Positions 45,224 to 53,894 of a DNA stretch of 64,000 nucleotides are shown piece by piece. Position numbers and translations under genes: made by a program. The notes under the pieces are model-generated. The model saw nothing but the letters and a program-made list of their open reading frames with translations, was not told the origin of the DNA and ran no database searches. The stretch is from Candidatus Heritagella gallinarum. GTDB taxonomy: Bacteria; Bacillota; Clostridia; Oscillospirales; Acutalibacteraceae. The stretch spans positions 1 to 64,000 of the forward strand of contig CAJFNK010000043.1 in NCBI GenBank assembly GCA_904394685.1, given 5' to 3'. How positions within the stretch are numbered: position 1 is the first letter of the stretch; each line of letters starts with the position of its first letter.

Positions 45224-46141
45224 ATGCCGAATATTGACATTGGATTAATTGTGTTCGTAATTTTATTAATCATCGCTATATTGGTGATTATCAGCAATAT
45301 CAAAGTGGTTCCGCAGGCGTATGCCTATGTCATCGAACGCTTTGGCGCCTATAAGGGTACCTGGGGAACGGGTCTTCATTTTAAGATTCCCTTTATCGAT
45401 AAGATTTCGAAAAAGGTGTCTTTAAAGGAACAGGTCATTGATTTCCCGCCCCAGCCGGTTATCACCAAGGATAACGTCACCATGCAGATCGACACCGTGG
45501 TTTATTTTGAGATTACCGACCCCAAGATGTACACCTATGGCGTGGAGCGCCCCATCTCTGCTATTGAGAACCTGAGCGCCACCACCCTGCGTAATATCAT
45601 CGGTGAGATGGAGTTGGATCATACCCTCACTTCCCGTGATGTTATCAACAGCAAAATCCGCATTATCCTCGATGAAGCTACCGACCCCTGGGGCATCAAG
45701 GTGAACCGTGTAGAGCTGAAAAACATCATCCCGCCCAGAGAGATTCAGGAAGCCATGGAGAAGCAGATGAAGGCAGAGCGTGAGCGCCGTGCCCGGATTC
45801 TGGACGCAGAGGGCGAGAAACGCAGCGCTATTCTGATTGCAGAAGGTAACAAAGAATCCGCAATCCTGAATGCAGAAGCCATTAAGGAGAGTAAGATTCG
45901 GGAAGCACAGGGCGAAGCAGAAGCTATCATTGCAGTGCAGAAGGCTGTGGCAGATGGTATCCGTATGCTGAACGAAGCCGATCCTTCCAAGTCTGTGATT
46001 GCGTTGAAGAGTCTGGAAGCCTTTGAGAAGGCGGCAGACGGCAAGGCTACCAAGCTGATTATCCCCTCTGAGATTCAGGGAATGGCTGGTCTGGCGGCTT
46101 CTCTCAAAGAGATGGTCACCGATGGAAATGTGAAAAAATAA
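45224..46141 (+). CDS. SPFH/band 7 (stomatin/prohibitin-like) protein
   Basis: A 305-residue membrane-anchored scaffold. One N-terminal transmembrane helix (~3-25) is followed by the SPFH domain (~28-190; VVPQAYAYVIERFGAYKGTW, VDTVVYFEITDP, NLSATTLRNIIGEMELD). A long Ala/Glu-rich coiled coil follows (~195-265, with repeated EGEK/AEGNKESA patterns) and then a short conserved tail (LIIPSEIQG, LAASLKEM). It matches the QmcA/stomatin branch found next to NfeD. The ATG at 45224 has CAAGGAGGAAG upstream. Role: membrane microdomain or protease-regulating scaffold, by family. Confidence 0.94.
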   Translation: MPNIDIGLIVFVILLIIAILVIISNIKVVPQAYAYVIERFGAYKGTWGTGLHFKIPFIDKISKKVSLKEQVIDFPPQPVITKDNVTMQIDTVVYFEITDPKMYTYGVERPISAIENLSATTLRNIIGEMELDHTLTSRDVINSKIRIILDEATDPWGIKVNRVELKNIIPPREIQEAMEKQMKAERERRARILDAEGEKRSAILIAEGNKESAILNAEAIKESKIREAQGEAEAIIAVQKAVADGIRMLNEADPSKSVIALKSLEAFEKAADGKATKLIIPSEIQGMAGLAASLKEMVTDGNVKK

Positions 46142-46150
46142 CTGGAAATA

Positions 46151-46182
46151 AAAAAGCGGGCAGCAGTTGCTGTCCGCTTTTT
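46151..46182 (+). terminator. Terminator of the NfeD-SPFH operon
   Basis: AAAAAGCGGGCAGCA and TGCTGTCCGCTTTTT form a stem with one G-T wobble and a tiny loop. It lies between convergent genes and can act on both strands. Confidence 0.85.
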
Positions 46183-46208
46183 GTATGCGTTTCTTTTGAC
46201 TGATGCGC

Positions 46209-47774
46209 TTATTTTGACTGGTGCATGAGCTTTACTTCAAAATAGGGGTCATCACGCCACAAAGCCCAGCCGTTTTCCACCTTGGCTTCGGGGGTGTCGC
46301 CCTGCGAGGTTTCGCCACGATAAATATTCTGCGGAGCGATGGGAGCACGGATTCCTGCAAAATAATCACGCAGCGATTCCAGACGGTTCTCAAAGTCTGC
46401 ATAGTCCTTGTTGGCCTCCGCTGTCCAGCCACATTCTGCAATGGCAATCAGACGGGCAAAGGTGTTCATGTCCAGCTTTTCCTCGTCCCGGATGTATTCG
46501 GTCCACTGCGGCGCTTCGATTCCCAACACATTGGTATCGTCTTGAATCCCCATGGTTTCGGGGCCAAAACCGTATGTTTTGGAGAGGGGACGTACTGCAT
46601 AGGGATGGTCCATATACACATAGTCGGTTTGTGAAATAATCAGCTTTCCGCCCTTTTCCAGCCATTCCAGTTCCCGGTTGGAGTCCTTCATCAGAATCCA
46701 CCACTGGGGAATGATGGCAGGATCAAGGTTGTCGCCTTCCAGAATCTCGTTCCAACCAACAGTATGCTTGCCTTTGGATTTGAGATAAGCCGAAATTTCG
46801 TTGTTAAAATAGCTTTGCAAAGCGTTTTCATCTTTCAGACCCAGCTCACGGATTTTGGCCTGACAGGCAGGGCATTTTTCCCAGTGTCCCTTGGGCACTT
46901 CGTCGCCGCCAATGTGGAAATAAGGATAGGGGAAAAGCTCGCACAGCTCGTCAATGATATTCTTGACAAAGCGATAAATGTTCTCTTTTCCGCAGCAGGC
47001 AATGTTATCCAGCACGCCCCAACGATCAGAAACCTCGGTGGGCTCGCCGGTGCAGGAGAGTTCGGGATAGCAGGCGATTGCCGCCACAAAATGGCCGGGC
47101 ATGTCGATTTCGGGAATAATATCGATTTGACGCTCTTTGGCATAGGCCACTACGTCACGAACCTGTTCCTGCGTATAGAACAGCCCACGTCCATACTCGG
47201 TAAAATCTCTGGGTTCCTGATGCTCCTCATAGCCGGTGATGGCGGTGGCGGTGCTTTTGCGGATAGAGCCCTTTTCGGTCAGCAGGGGGTATTTCTTGAT
47301 TTCAATGCGCCAGCCCTGATCTTCGGTGAGGTGCCAGTGGAAGATGTTCATTTTCAGCCGTGCCATCACATCCAGAATCTGCTTGATCTTATCAACCGTC
47401 CAGAAATGCCGGGCGCAATCCAGCATGAAGCCACGGTGATGATACCGGGGAGCGTCTTCAAGTGACACTGCTTCAAAGGAGTCGCCGCCCTTGCACAGCT
47501 GTAAGAGGGTCATCACCGCATAAAAAGCGCCAGCCGGGTCTGCTGCAAAAACAGAGATATCTCCGCCTTCACAGGTAATGCGGTAGCCTTCTTTTGTCAC
47601 AGAATCATCCTGCACAAAGGTGAGGGTATTCTGTGGGGCGGAGGTGTTGGCCAGCATAGGGGTCAACACCGAATAGATTTCTGCAAAAGCGCCGGTGAAT
47701 GTCGTGTTTTTAGAGAAAAATACGGTGCCGTTGAGAAGGGTGGCAGATATGGGGCGGGGAATCAGGTGAATCAT
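46209..47774 (-). CDS. GH20 beta-N-acetylhexosaminidase
   Basis: A 521-residue enzyme without a signal peptide, so cytoplasmic. An N-terminal GH20b alpha/beta domain (~5-90) precedes the catalytic barrel (~95-440). Motifs: HHRGFMLDCARHFW (~100), MNIFHWHLTEDQGWR (~136), and the catalytic Asp-Glu pair in HIGGDEVPKGHW (~293), which uses the substrate's N-acetyl group. The C-terminal ~40 residues are family-variable. It should release terminal GlcNAc/GalNAc from oligosaccharides, for example mucin or chitin fragments. It is monocistronic and converges with the SPFH gene. Confidence 0.94.
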   Translation of the reverse strand: MIHLIPRPISATLLNGTVFFSKNTTFTGAFAEIYSVLTPMLANTSAPQNTLTFVQDDSVTKEGYRITCEGGDISVFAADPAGAFYAVMTLLQLCKGGDSFEAVSLEDAPRYHHRGFMLDCARHFWTVDKIKQILDVMARLKMNIFHWHLTEDQGWRIEIKKYPLLTEKGSIRKSTATAITGYEEHQEPRDFTEYGRGLFYTQEQVRDVVAYAKERQIDIIPEIDMPGHFVAAIACYPELSCTGEPTEVSDRWGVLDNIACCGKENIYRFVKNIIDELCELFPYPYFHIGGDEVPKGHWEKCPACQAKIRELGLKDENALQSYFNNEISAYLKSKGKHTVGWNEILEGDNLDPAIIPQWWILMKDSNRELEWLEKGGKLIISQTDYVYMDHPYAVRPLSKTYGFGPETMGIQDDTNVLGIEAPQWTEYIRDEEKLDMNTFARLIAIAECGWTAEANKDYADFENRLESLRDYFAGIRAPIAPQNIYRGETSQGDTPEAKVENGWALWRDDPYFEVKLMHQSK

Positions 47775-47802
47775 TTTCCATTCTCCTTTTTTATTTCGTG
47801 AT

Positions 47803-47837
47803 AAAAGCCTTTCCGTCGAGTTGAGGGAAAGGCTTTT
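47803..47837 (-). terminator. Terminator of the small gene at 47844
   Basis: AAAAGCCTTTCC (47803-47814) pairs perfectly with GGAAAGGCTTTT (47826-47837). It lies directly after the stop on the minus strand. Confidence 0.8.
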
Positions 47838-47843
47838 GGTTTC

Positions 47844-48143
47844 TCAGGCTTCTTCAGAAAGCGCACGGGATAGCCAGGCATCGGCAATATCCAACGCCAG
47901 ATACAGGCCGGGCTTCTCGCTGGATTTGATAATCTGCTTGCGGTTGCGGATGGTGGGGTCTGTGTACATCAGCTGCACGGTAACCCGATCGGCAACTTCG
48001 AGATCACGGACTTTCCTTTTGCTCTTGATATCCATTTTAATGACGTATTTGTCCTTCATGCTTCCATAATAGATGGTATCCCCACAACGTACAAAGGGCT
48101 TACCCTTATAAGTGGGGAATTTAGCGGCCTTTTTTTCGCTCAT
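47844..48143 (-). CDS. Conserved hypothetical protein, 99 residues
   Basis: Not recognised. It is a small basic protein predicted to be soluble and mostly beta in the first 70 residues (YKGKPFVRCGDTIYYGSMKD, KVRDLEVADRVTVQLMYTD) with a helical end (LYLALDIADAWLSRALSEEA). A very good ribosome site (AAAGGAGGAA) and its own terminator support a real gene. The central strands resemble small nucleic-acid-binding or SH3-like barrels, but nothing firm can be said. It stands alone between GH20 and ireB on the minus strand. Confidence 0.75.
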   Translation of the reverse strand: MSEKKAAKFPTYKGKPFVRCGDTIYYGSMKDKYVIKMDIKSKRKVRDLEVADRVTVQLMYTDPTIRNRKQIIKSSEKPGLYLALDIADAWLSRALSEEA

Positions 48144-48299
48144 AGCCGGTTCCTCCTTTATATATCATAAATTACCAACTGGTAAATTGGCTCTCCATAT
48201 CATTTAGCTATCTGTATCTTACAAGTATACCACAAATTCACGAAAACTGCAAACAATGGATAAAACCATGCACATGTTTAGTTGATACACACAAAAAAA

Positions 48300-48333
48300 C
48301 CTGCCGTTCTTTGTTTCATAAAGCAACGGCAGG
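48300..48333 (-). terminator. Terminator of ireB
   Basis: CCTGCCGTT (48300-48308) pairs with AACGGCAGG (48325-48333). On the minus strand it is followed by seven Ts. Confidence 0.85.
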
Positions 48334-48356
48334 CTTTTACTTGTAAGAAGTAGGAA

Positions 48357-48602
48357 TTATTCTCCCAAATACGATTTTACCAGCACCTGTAACAGTTCGT
48401 CACGGTCAATCCGACGGATCAGGCTGCGGGCATTGTTATAGGTAGTGATATAGGTCGGGTCCTCTGAGAGAATATAGCCGACTATCTGATTGATAGGATT
48501 GTATCCCTTTTCTTTTAGTGCATCATAAACCGTTGTCAGAATTCTGCGTATATCGCTTTCACGGTCACGCTCTAATGTGAACGTCATGGTCTTATCAAAC
48601 AT
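48357..48602 (-). CDS. ireB: IreB family regulatory phosphoprotein
   Basis: An 81-residue protein matching IreB (UPF0297) along its length: [39 protein letters not shown] and [22 protein letters not shown]. In Enterococcus IreB is phosphorylated by the PASTA kinase IreK and modulates cephalosporin tolerance and peptidoglycan metabolism. Here it is monocistronic, whereas it often sits with ruvX and other genes. I chose the ATG at 48602 because GGAGGTG precedes it. The window also encodes an unusual PASTA kinase (25656-29687) as a candidate partner, but the ordinary PrkC/IreK homologue probably lies elsewhere. Confidence 0.95.
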   Translation of the reverse strand: MFDKTMTFTLERDRESDIRRILTTVYDALKEKGYNPINQIVGYILSEDPTYITTYNNARSLIRRIDRDELLQVLVKSYLGE

Positions 48603-48623
48603 GAAAACACCTCCGATGGAATA

Positions 48624-48652
48624 ATGATACACTAGTTTTTCTAAAATTACAA
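48624..48652 (-). promoter_or_regulatory. Sigma-A promoter of ireB
   Basis: On the minus strand: TTGTAA (48652-48647), a 17-bp spacer, TATCAT (48629-48624), about 20 bases before the ATG. Confidence 0.65.
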
Positions 48653-48743
48653 GGGATGAAGAATAATATTTACCGGTTTGTTACAATTTCGTAAGGCAAA
48701 TCCGGTTTTTGTAGTACGAATTGACATGCGAAAACGGGGAAAA

Positions 48744-51134
48744 TCAGGAGCGCAGCACAGCGCCTTCTTTTTCCAGCTCTTTCATCACTTTTTTAATCAC
48801 AGAAGCCGTCTGGTCATCTTTCAGGGTACCCTCGGCGGAGCGTAGCGTGATGCTGAAGGCAACGCTCTTTTTGCCGGTTTCGATCTGGGCTCCCTGATAC
48901 ACATCAAACAGCTGGATGTTTTCCAGCAGAGAACCGCCGCCACGCACAATGGCTTTTTCCAGCGTTCCAACCGGGATAGATTCGTCGCAGATCAGCGCCA
49001 GGTCACGGGTAACAGCCGGGAATTTGGGCAGGGGCTGATAGGTCTTTTCCGGCTCGGCCAGCTCAAACAAGGCGTCGGCATCCAGTGAGAAGGAATACAC
49101 ACGGCAGTCCATCCCGTAATTTTCGGCAACAACGGGATGCAGCTCACCCATCACGCCAAAGGTGCGGCCGTCTTTGGTGAGGACAGCGCAGCGACCCGGA
49201 TGATAGCTGGGGTTGTCACGGCAGGCAACAACGTCGTAACCATATACCGAGATTGCATTCAAAAGCTCCTCCACAATGCCCTTCATCTGGAAGAAGTCAG
49301 CGCCATCTCCATACATGCCGCCGATCAGGGTGTTCTTTTCGATGGGCAGCTCGTTGGGCGTAGTGGGGATATATTCCTTTGCCAGCTCATAGAGGGCAGC
49401 AGAAGCGTTGCGGTTGTTGTAGTTCTTTGCCAGAATCTCCATCATAGAGGGCAGGGCGATGGTGCGCATCACGCTGGTATCCTCGCCCAGCGGGTTGGAG
49501 ATGACGATGGAATTCCGCAGCTCGCTGTCGGCGGGCAGATTGATCTTATCATAATATCTGGGGCTGATGAAGGAATAGGTCATGATCTCGCTCAGACCCT
49601 GTGCCAGCATGGTTCTGTCGATCTTGGCCATAAACTTCTGCACAGGAGAGTATTTTCCCTGTGCGCCGCCGCTGATCGCCGTGCCGGGGATATTATTATA
49701 CCCATAGAAGCGGGCAATTTCCTCTGCAATATCGGCTTTATGCTCCAAATCGGGGCGGAAGGTGGGAACCAGCACATCGTCGCCGTCAAACTGGCAGTCC
49801 AGCGGTGTGAGGATCGCCTTCATCTCATCGACGCTCAGGTTGATATCCAAAAAGCGGTTGATCCAGTCATGCTCCAGCGGGATACGGCGGCGCTCACAGG
49901 AGGAGTGGTCATCTTTCAGCACACCATCCAGCACATCGCCGGCATCCAGCAGTTCCACCAGCTCGCAGGCACGTTCCAGAGCGGGCAGGCAGCTGTTGGG
50001 ATCAAGTCCCTTTTCAAAGCGGGAAGAAGCGTCGGTACGCATTCCCTGATCTCTTGCGGTTACACGGACAGAAGCGCCGTTGAAGCAAGCGGATTCAAAG
50101 ACGATGGTAGTGGTATCGTCCATAATGCCGCTGTATTCACCGCCCATTACACCGGCAATGGCAACGGGCTTTTTAGCGTCGGCAATCACCAGCTGCTTTT
50201 CGGTCAGGGTGCGCTCTACGCCGTCCAGAGTGGTGATGGTTTCGCCAGCTTTGGCCAGACGTACCCGGATTTTGCCTTCTTCAATAAAACGCAGGTCAAA
50301 GGCGTGCATGGGCTGGCCGTATTCCAGCATGACATAGTTGGTGATATCCACGATGTTGTTGATGGGGCGCACACCGAGGGCACGCAGGCGCTCCCGCATC
50401 CAGCGGGGAGAGGGCTTTACCCGGACATTTTTTACGATACGGGCGCTGTAAATGGGGCAAAGCTCCGGCGCTTCAATTTTCACATCGAGCATCCCCTCGC
50501 AGGAGCCGTGGCCGGCCTTGACTTCGGGGGTGTGCAGGTTCAGGGGCTTTTTAAAGGTTGCGGCGGCTTCTCTTGCCAGACCGATGACGGAGAAGCAGTC
50601 GGGACGGTTGGAGGTGATCTCAAACTCCACGCTGGTGTCATCTAGGCCGATCGCCTCGCAGATGGGCTTGCCCAGCGTCAGGTCGCAGCCGTCTGCTTCG
50701 GTGAGGACAAAGATGCCGTCTTCGATTGCAGAGGGGAAATCATGGGTGGTGAGGCCCAGCTCACCCAGGGAGCAGAGCATGCCGTTGCTGGCAACGCCAC
50801 GCAGCTTGCCTTTTTTGATTTTGATGCCGCCGGGGAGGGTAGAGCCGTGGAGGGCGGCGGGAACAACATCGCCGGGCGTCAGGTTCTGGGCGCCGGTTAC
50901 GATCTGGATCGTTTCATCTGTGCCGATGTTCACCTGGCAGATCCACAGGTGGTCGGAATCGGGGTGGCGTTCCATAGATTCCACCCGTGCGACAACCACA
51001 TTGCTGATTTCGCTGCCTTCGACTTCATAGCCTTCCACCTTGGAGCCGCTCATGGTCATGGCTTCCGTGAAGGAGCGCATGGGCATGTCGTCCAGAGTGA
51101 CAAATTCTTTCAGCCATTTCATAGAAAGGTTCAT
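48744..51134 (-). CDS. pheT: Phenylalanine--tRNA ligase beta subunit
   Basis: A 796-residue subunit of normal length. It has the tRNA-binding EMAP-type domain (~40-150), B3/B4 editing domain (~200-400), B5 domain (~405-475), a catalytic-like core (~480-690) and the C-terminal anticodon-binding FDX domain (~700-796, PKFPAVTRDLALICDE). It pairs with PheS to charge tRNA-Phe, and its editing site clears Tyr-tRNA-Phe. The start has a GGTGA site. It is transcribed after pheS but separated from it by 153 bases that contain a palindromic repeat. I see no clear terminator before the ireB promoter. Confidence 0.97.
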   Translation of the reverse strand: MNLSMKWLKEFVTLDDMPMRSFTEAMTMSGSKVEGYEVEGSEISNVVVARVESMERHPDSDHLWICQVNIGTDETIQIVTGAQNLTPGDVVPAALHGSTLPGGIKIKKGKLRGVASNGMLCSLGELGLTTHDFPSAIEDGIFVLTEADGCDLTLGKPICEAIGLDDTSVEFEITSNRPDCFSVIGLAREAAATFKKPLNLHTPEVKAGHGSCEGMLDVKIEAPELCPIYSARIVKNVRVKPSPRWMRERLRALGVRPINNIVDITNYVMLEYGQPMHAFDLRFIEEGKIRVRLAKAGETITTLDGVERTLTEKQLVIADAKKPVAIAGVMGGEYSGIMDDTTTIVFESACFNGASVRVTARDQGMRTDASSRFEKGLDPNSCLPALERACELVELLDAGDVLDGVLKDDHSSCERRRIPLEHDWINRFLDINLSVDEMKAILTPLDCQFDGDDVLVPTFRPDLEHKADIAEEIARFYGYNNIPGTAISGGAQGKYSPVQKFMAKIDRTMLAQGLSEIMTYSFISPRYYDKINLPADSELRNSIVISNPLGEDTSVMRTIALPSMMEILAKNYNNRNASAALYELAKEYIPTTPNELPIEKNTLIGGMYGDGADFFQMKGIVEELLNAISVYGYDVVACRDNPSYHPGRCAVLTKDGRTFGVMGELHPVVAENYGMDCRVYSFSLDADALFELAEPEKTYQPLPKFPAVTRDLALICDESIPVGTLEKAIVRGGGSLLENIQLFDVYQGAQIETGKKSVAFSITLRSAEGTLKDDQTASVIKKVMKELEKEGAVLRS

Positions 51135-51180
51135 TTATCATTCACCAAGCCTTTTTTGGATTTAGTAGTAGAAATTATAT

Positions 51181-51287
51181 TAGGGGCTGCGCTTCGCTTG
51201 CCGTTTGCAGGGGCTCCTCGCCCCCGCACCCCTCGCCAAAGGGACTAAGTCCCTTTGGAAACCGTATGGTCGCTCCGCACCGTATAA
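51181..51287. repeat. Palindromic intergenic repeat between pheS and pheT
   Basis: The pheS-pheT gap holds GGGGCTCCTCGCCCC-type pairing (51210-51225) and a near-perfect 23-base palindrome, CCAAAGGGACT-A-AGTCCCTTTGG (51236-51258). G+C-rich sequence flanks both. It has the look of a repetitive extragenic palindrome. No other copy is in this window, so its repeat status is inferred from its form. In the mRNA it would fold into stable hairpins between the two coding regions. Confidence 0.5.
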
Positions 51288-52313
51288 TTAACCCTGGAAC
51301 TGCTTCAGGAAACGCACGTCGTTCTCATAGAACAAACGCAGGTCGTCAATGTTATACCGGCGCATTACCACACGCTCCAGACCCATTCCCAGCGCAAATC
51401 CGCTGTATTCCTCCGGGTCAATTCCACAATTGCTCAATACCTTGGGATGCACCATGCCGCAGCCCAGAATCTCGATCCAGCCCTCGCCCTTGCAAAGACG
51501 GCAGCCTTCGCCATGGCAGTTGAAGCACTGCACGTCAACCTCGGCAGAAGGCTCGGTGAAGGGGAAGTGATGCGGGCGGAAACGAACCACGCTGTCTTCG
51601 CCGTACAGGCGCTTAACAAAGGTTTCCAGCGTGCCTTTCAGGTCGGCAAAGGTGATGCCCTTGTCCACAACCAGTCCCTCGATCTGATGGAACAGCGGGG
51701 AGTGTGTGGCGTCCACAGCGTCGCTGCGGTATACACGTCCGGGAGAAATCACACGAATCGGGGGCTTCTGCTTCTCCATGGTGCGAACCTGTACCGGGGA
51801 AGTCTGGGTGCGGAGAAGAATGTTTTCGTTAATGTAGAAGGTATCCTGGGTATCCCGTGCCGGGTGATCCTTGGGGATATTCAGAGCTTCAAAGTTATAG
51901 TAGTCGGTTTCCACTTCGGGGCCTTCCACAATCTCAAATCCCATGCCGATGAAAATCTCTTTGATTTCATCCAGACCAATGGAGAGGGGGTGCTTGGCGC
52001 CCATGTCACGGCGTTTGCCGGGCAGGGTAACATCCAGCTTTTCTTCTTCCAGGCGGCGAAGCTGGTCGGCTTTTTTCAGTTCGGCGGCACGGCGGGTCAG
52101 CTCTGCTTCAATGTCGCTGCGAACGCTGTTGGCCAGCTGCCCGATTACCGGGCGCTCCTCTGCGGAAAGCTTGCCCATCTGCTTGAGGATAGCAGTCAGC
52201 GCACCCTTTTTGCCCAAATACTTGATGCGGAGTTCCTCCAGCGCCTGCTGGCTGGCGGCGTTCTCCAGTTCGGTTTCCGCTTCCATGCGGATAGCTTCCA
52301 GTTGCTCCTTCAT
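51288..52313 (-). CDS. pheS: Phenylalanine--tRNA ligase alpha subunit
   Basis: A 341-residue class II synthetase subunit. The N-terminal coiled coil (~1-85) is followed by the catalytic domain. Motifs: [19 protein letters not shown] (~112), motif 2 around [20 protein letters not shown] (~205), [14 protein letters not shown] (~255) and motif 3 [18 protein letters not shown] (~310). The ATG at 52313 is chosen by family alignment. Transcription is controlled by the T-box leader at 52375-52636, so expression should rise when charged tRNA-Phe falls. Confidence 0.97.
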   Translation of the reverse strand: MKEQLEAIRMEAETELENAASQQALEELRIKYLGKKGALTAILKQMGKLSAEERPVIGQLANSVRSDIEAELTRRAAELKKADQLRRLEEEKLDVTLPGKRRDMGAKHPLSIGLDEIKEIFIGMGFEIVEGPEVETDYYNFEALNIPKDHPARDTQDTFYINENILLRTQTSPVQVRTMEKQKPPIRVISPGRVYRSDAVDATHSPLFHQIEGLVVDKGITFADLKGTLETFVKRLYGEDSVVRFRPHHFPFTEPSAEVDVQCFNCHGEGCRLCKGEGWIEILGCGMVHPKVLSNCGIDPEEYSGFALGMGLERVVMRRYNIDDLRLFYENDVRFLKQFQG

Positions 52314-52374
52314 AACAGGAATCAATCCTTTCAAAAATAATGATTCTATGGTGCAGGAAGGCAGTGGGGGAAAA

Positions 52375-52636
52375 CAAAAAAACCTCCGCCCCGGCAAAGG
52401 GGCGAAGGCGTCAAGTCTCCACGGTACCACCCTTATTTTTTGTAAGAACAGAAGCCCTTACTCTCCTGCGGCAGATAACGGCGCCGTCCGTCAGCCCCTA
52501 ATAACCGGACGTATTCAGGGCTGCCGCTCCAAAGGGAACTTCACTTTTTTTCGTATGCAGGCGTGCTTTCAGCCGGGGACACACCCTCTCTGCTCATCGT
52601 AAAAAAAGCTACTTTCCTTTTTCATTGCGTTATACA
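52375..52636 (-). promoter_or_regulatory. T-box riboswitch of pheST (phenylalanine)
   Basis: On the minus strand the T-box sequence AGGGTGGTACCGTGG (52433-52419) is followed by the terminator CCTTCGCCCC/GGGGCGGAGG (52408-52383) and a T-run. Upstream sequence forms the stem I region. A TTC in AAGTTCCC (around 52538-52545) is the likely phenylalanine specifier. With the promoters at 52643 and 52786 it accounts for most of the 52314-52933 gap. Confidence 0.92.
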
Positions 52637-52642
52637 GGAAAT

Positions 52643-52671
52643 ATTTTATCACGGGATTCCCGGTTTTACAA
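52643..52671 (-). promoter_or_regulatory. Sigma-A promoter of the pheST T-box transcript
   Basis: On the minus strand: TTGTAA (52671-52666), a 17-bp spacer, TAAAAT (52648-52643). The predicted start (~52636) marks the 5' end of the T-box. Confidence 0.7.
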
Positions 52672-52785
52672 GCCTTTTTTCTGGATGAATAGAGATTTTT
52701 CGTGAAAGAGCGTGTCGAAATCAAAGTGTCCAAATTATTTTTATAAAAATTTACAATTTTACAAAGAAACTGAGCAAGTCTTTTA

Positions 52786-52814
52786 TTGTAAACAAATGAA
52801 AGCTATGATATAAT
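52786..52814 (+). promoter_or_regulatory. Sigma-A promoter of the DUF6106-acpS transcript
   Basis: TTGTAA (52786-52791), a 17-bp spacer, TATAAT (52809-52814), 120 bases before the ATG at 52934. Confidence 0.75.
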
Positions 52815-52933
52815 CACAAAAGAACGCTGACATGTACTTTTGATGGTATGGCCTGTTCAAAGCCTTATGATAGAGAGGTCTGGGCTGTTCAGCATTTGGT
52901 GATTTTTTCTTATTATTTTCAGGAGGGTCTTAC

Positions 52934-53464
52934 ATGGACATTTTTACCGAACAAATTGTGAAACGCAAATTTTCCGGAAAGGACTGGGCGATTGCCGCTG
53001 GCGCAGTACTGCTTGCCATGGTACTGATTTATATCGGAGTTTTTATCCTGCTTCCACTGACAATGATGCCGCTGATTGCGGTTTTGGTGATTGCAGGTTC
53101 GATTTATGGAGTTTATTGGGTGGTTTCTTCCCGTAACCTGGAGTTTGAATACAGCGTTACCAACGGTGATTTGACAGTGGACAAGATCATTAACAAGAAA
53201 AGAAGAAAGCGTGTGGTTTCCTTTGATGTGCATAACACCGAGGAAATGGGAAAATATGACGCAAACCGTATGGCACAGCGCCAGGTGGACAAACAGCTGA
53301 TGGCAGGCGAGAGCGAAACCGGCGAGGGCGACTGGTTTATTCTGGCTCGTACCCCCAAGTATGGACGTACCCTGCTGGTGTTCAGCCCCAACGAGAATGT
53401 GCTCAATGGCATCAAGGCCGGGCTGCCCCGTCAGATGAGAATCGATGTTTTCGGTCGGAATTGA
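52934..53464 (+). CDS. DUF6106-family membrane protein
   Basis: A 176-residue protein with two adjacent transmembrane helices (~18-65) and a cytoplasmic C-terminal beta-rich domain (LEFEYSVTNGDLTVDKIINKKRRKRVVSFDV, ~73-103). The latter looks like a PH-like fold, as in other small two-helix membrane proteins. It resembles the clostridial DUF6106 family, whose function is unknown. A CAGGAGGG site precedes the ATG. Its 3' end overlaps the acpS start by 20 bases, so the two are co-translated. Confidence 0.8.
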   Translation: MDIFTEQIVKRKFSGKDWAIAAGAVLLAMVLIYIGVFILLPLTMMPLIAVLVIAGSIYGVYWVVSSRNLEFEYSVTNGDLTVDKIINKKRRKRVVSFDVHNTEEMGKYDANRMAQRQVDKQLMAGESETGEGDWFILARTPKYGRTLLVFSPNENVLNGIKAGLPRQMRIDVFGRN

Positions 53465-53831
53465 CACGGTAGAGTGTGACAGGATTCAAAGGGCGATGCG
53501 AAACCCTCATTTTTGTGAGCGGGTATTTGGCTCCGGCGAGCGGGAATTGCTCAAACAGCGGGGATATCCTGAACCCGGCTGTCATCGGTGGATTGAAACC
53601 GCCGCTGCCGGGTTTTGCGCCAAAGAGGCTTTTGCAAAAGCAATGGGGACAGGTGTCCGTGGCTTCCTTCTGTCAGAGGTGGAGCTTCTGCGGGAAGAAA
53701 ACGGCCGCCCTTTCCTTCGTCTGACCGGCTCTGCTGCAAAGCTGGCGGCGGGCTGGGTGTTTTCTGTCAGTGTTACTCATACAAAAGAATATGCTTCTGC
53801 TGTGGTGTTGGCAGAAAAACAGGGTGTATAA
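53445..53831 (+). CDS. acpS: Holo-[acyl-carrier-protein] synthase
   Basis: A 128-residue phosphopantetheinyl transferase that loads coenzyme A's arm onto acyl carrier protein for fatty acid synthesis. Family motifs are present: VGIDTVECDRIQRAM at the N-terminus (metal-binding Asp) and WIETAAAGFCAKEAFAKAMGTG (~50-72, metal-binding Glu), then SVSVTHTKEYASAVVL. It overlaps the DUF6106 gene. The next gene is nnr. acpS next to nnr and near a mazF-type gene is a familiar Firmicute neighbourhood. Confidence 0.95.
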   Translation: MFSVGIDTVECDRIQRAMRNPHFCERVFGSGERELLKQRGYPEPGCHRWIETAAAGFCAKEAFAKAMGTGVRGFLLSEVELLREENGRPFLRLTGSAAKLAAGWVFSVSVTHTKEYASAVVLAEKQGV

Positions 53832-53855
53832 ATTTGTTTGTTTATACACCCTGTT
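53818..53855 (+). other. 15-bp hairpin overlapping the acpS stop codon
   Basis: AACAGGGTGTATAAA (53818-53832) pairs perfectly with TTTATACACCCTGTT (53841-53855). The acpS stop lies inside the left arm. No T-run follows, so it looks more like an mRNA-stability or attenuating hairpin than a full terminator. Confidence 0.55.
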
Positions 53856-53894
53856 GTCATATAAAGGAAGTTTGTTTTGTCAGGAGGGATTTCT

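Noticed and set aside
49137-50645. 502-codon plus-strand frame opposite pheT
   Set aside because: Complementary shadow of pheT.
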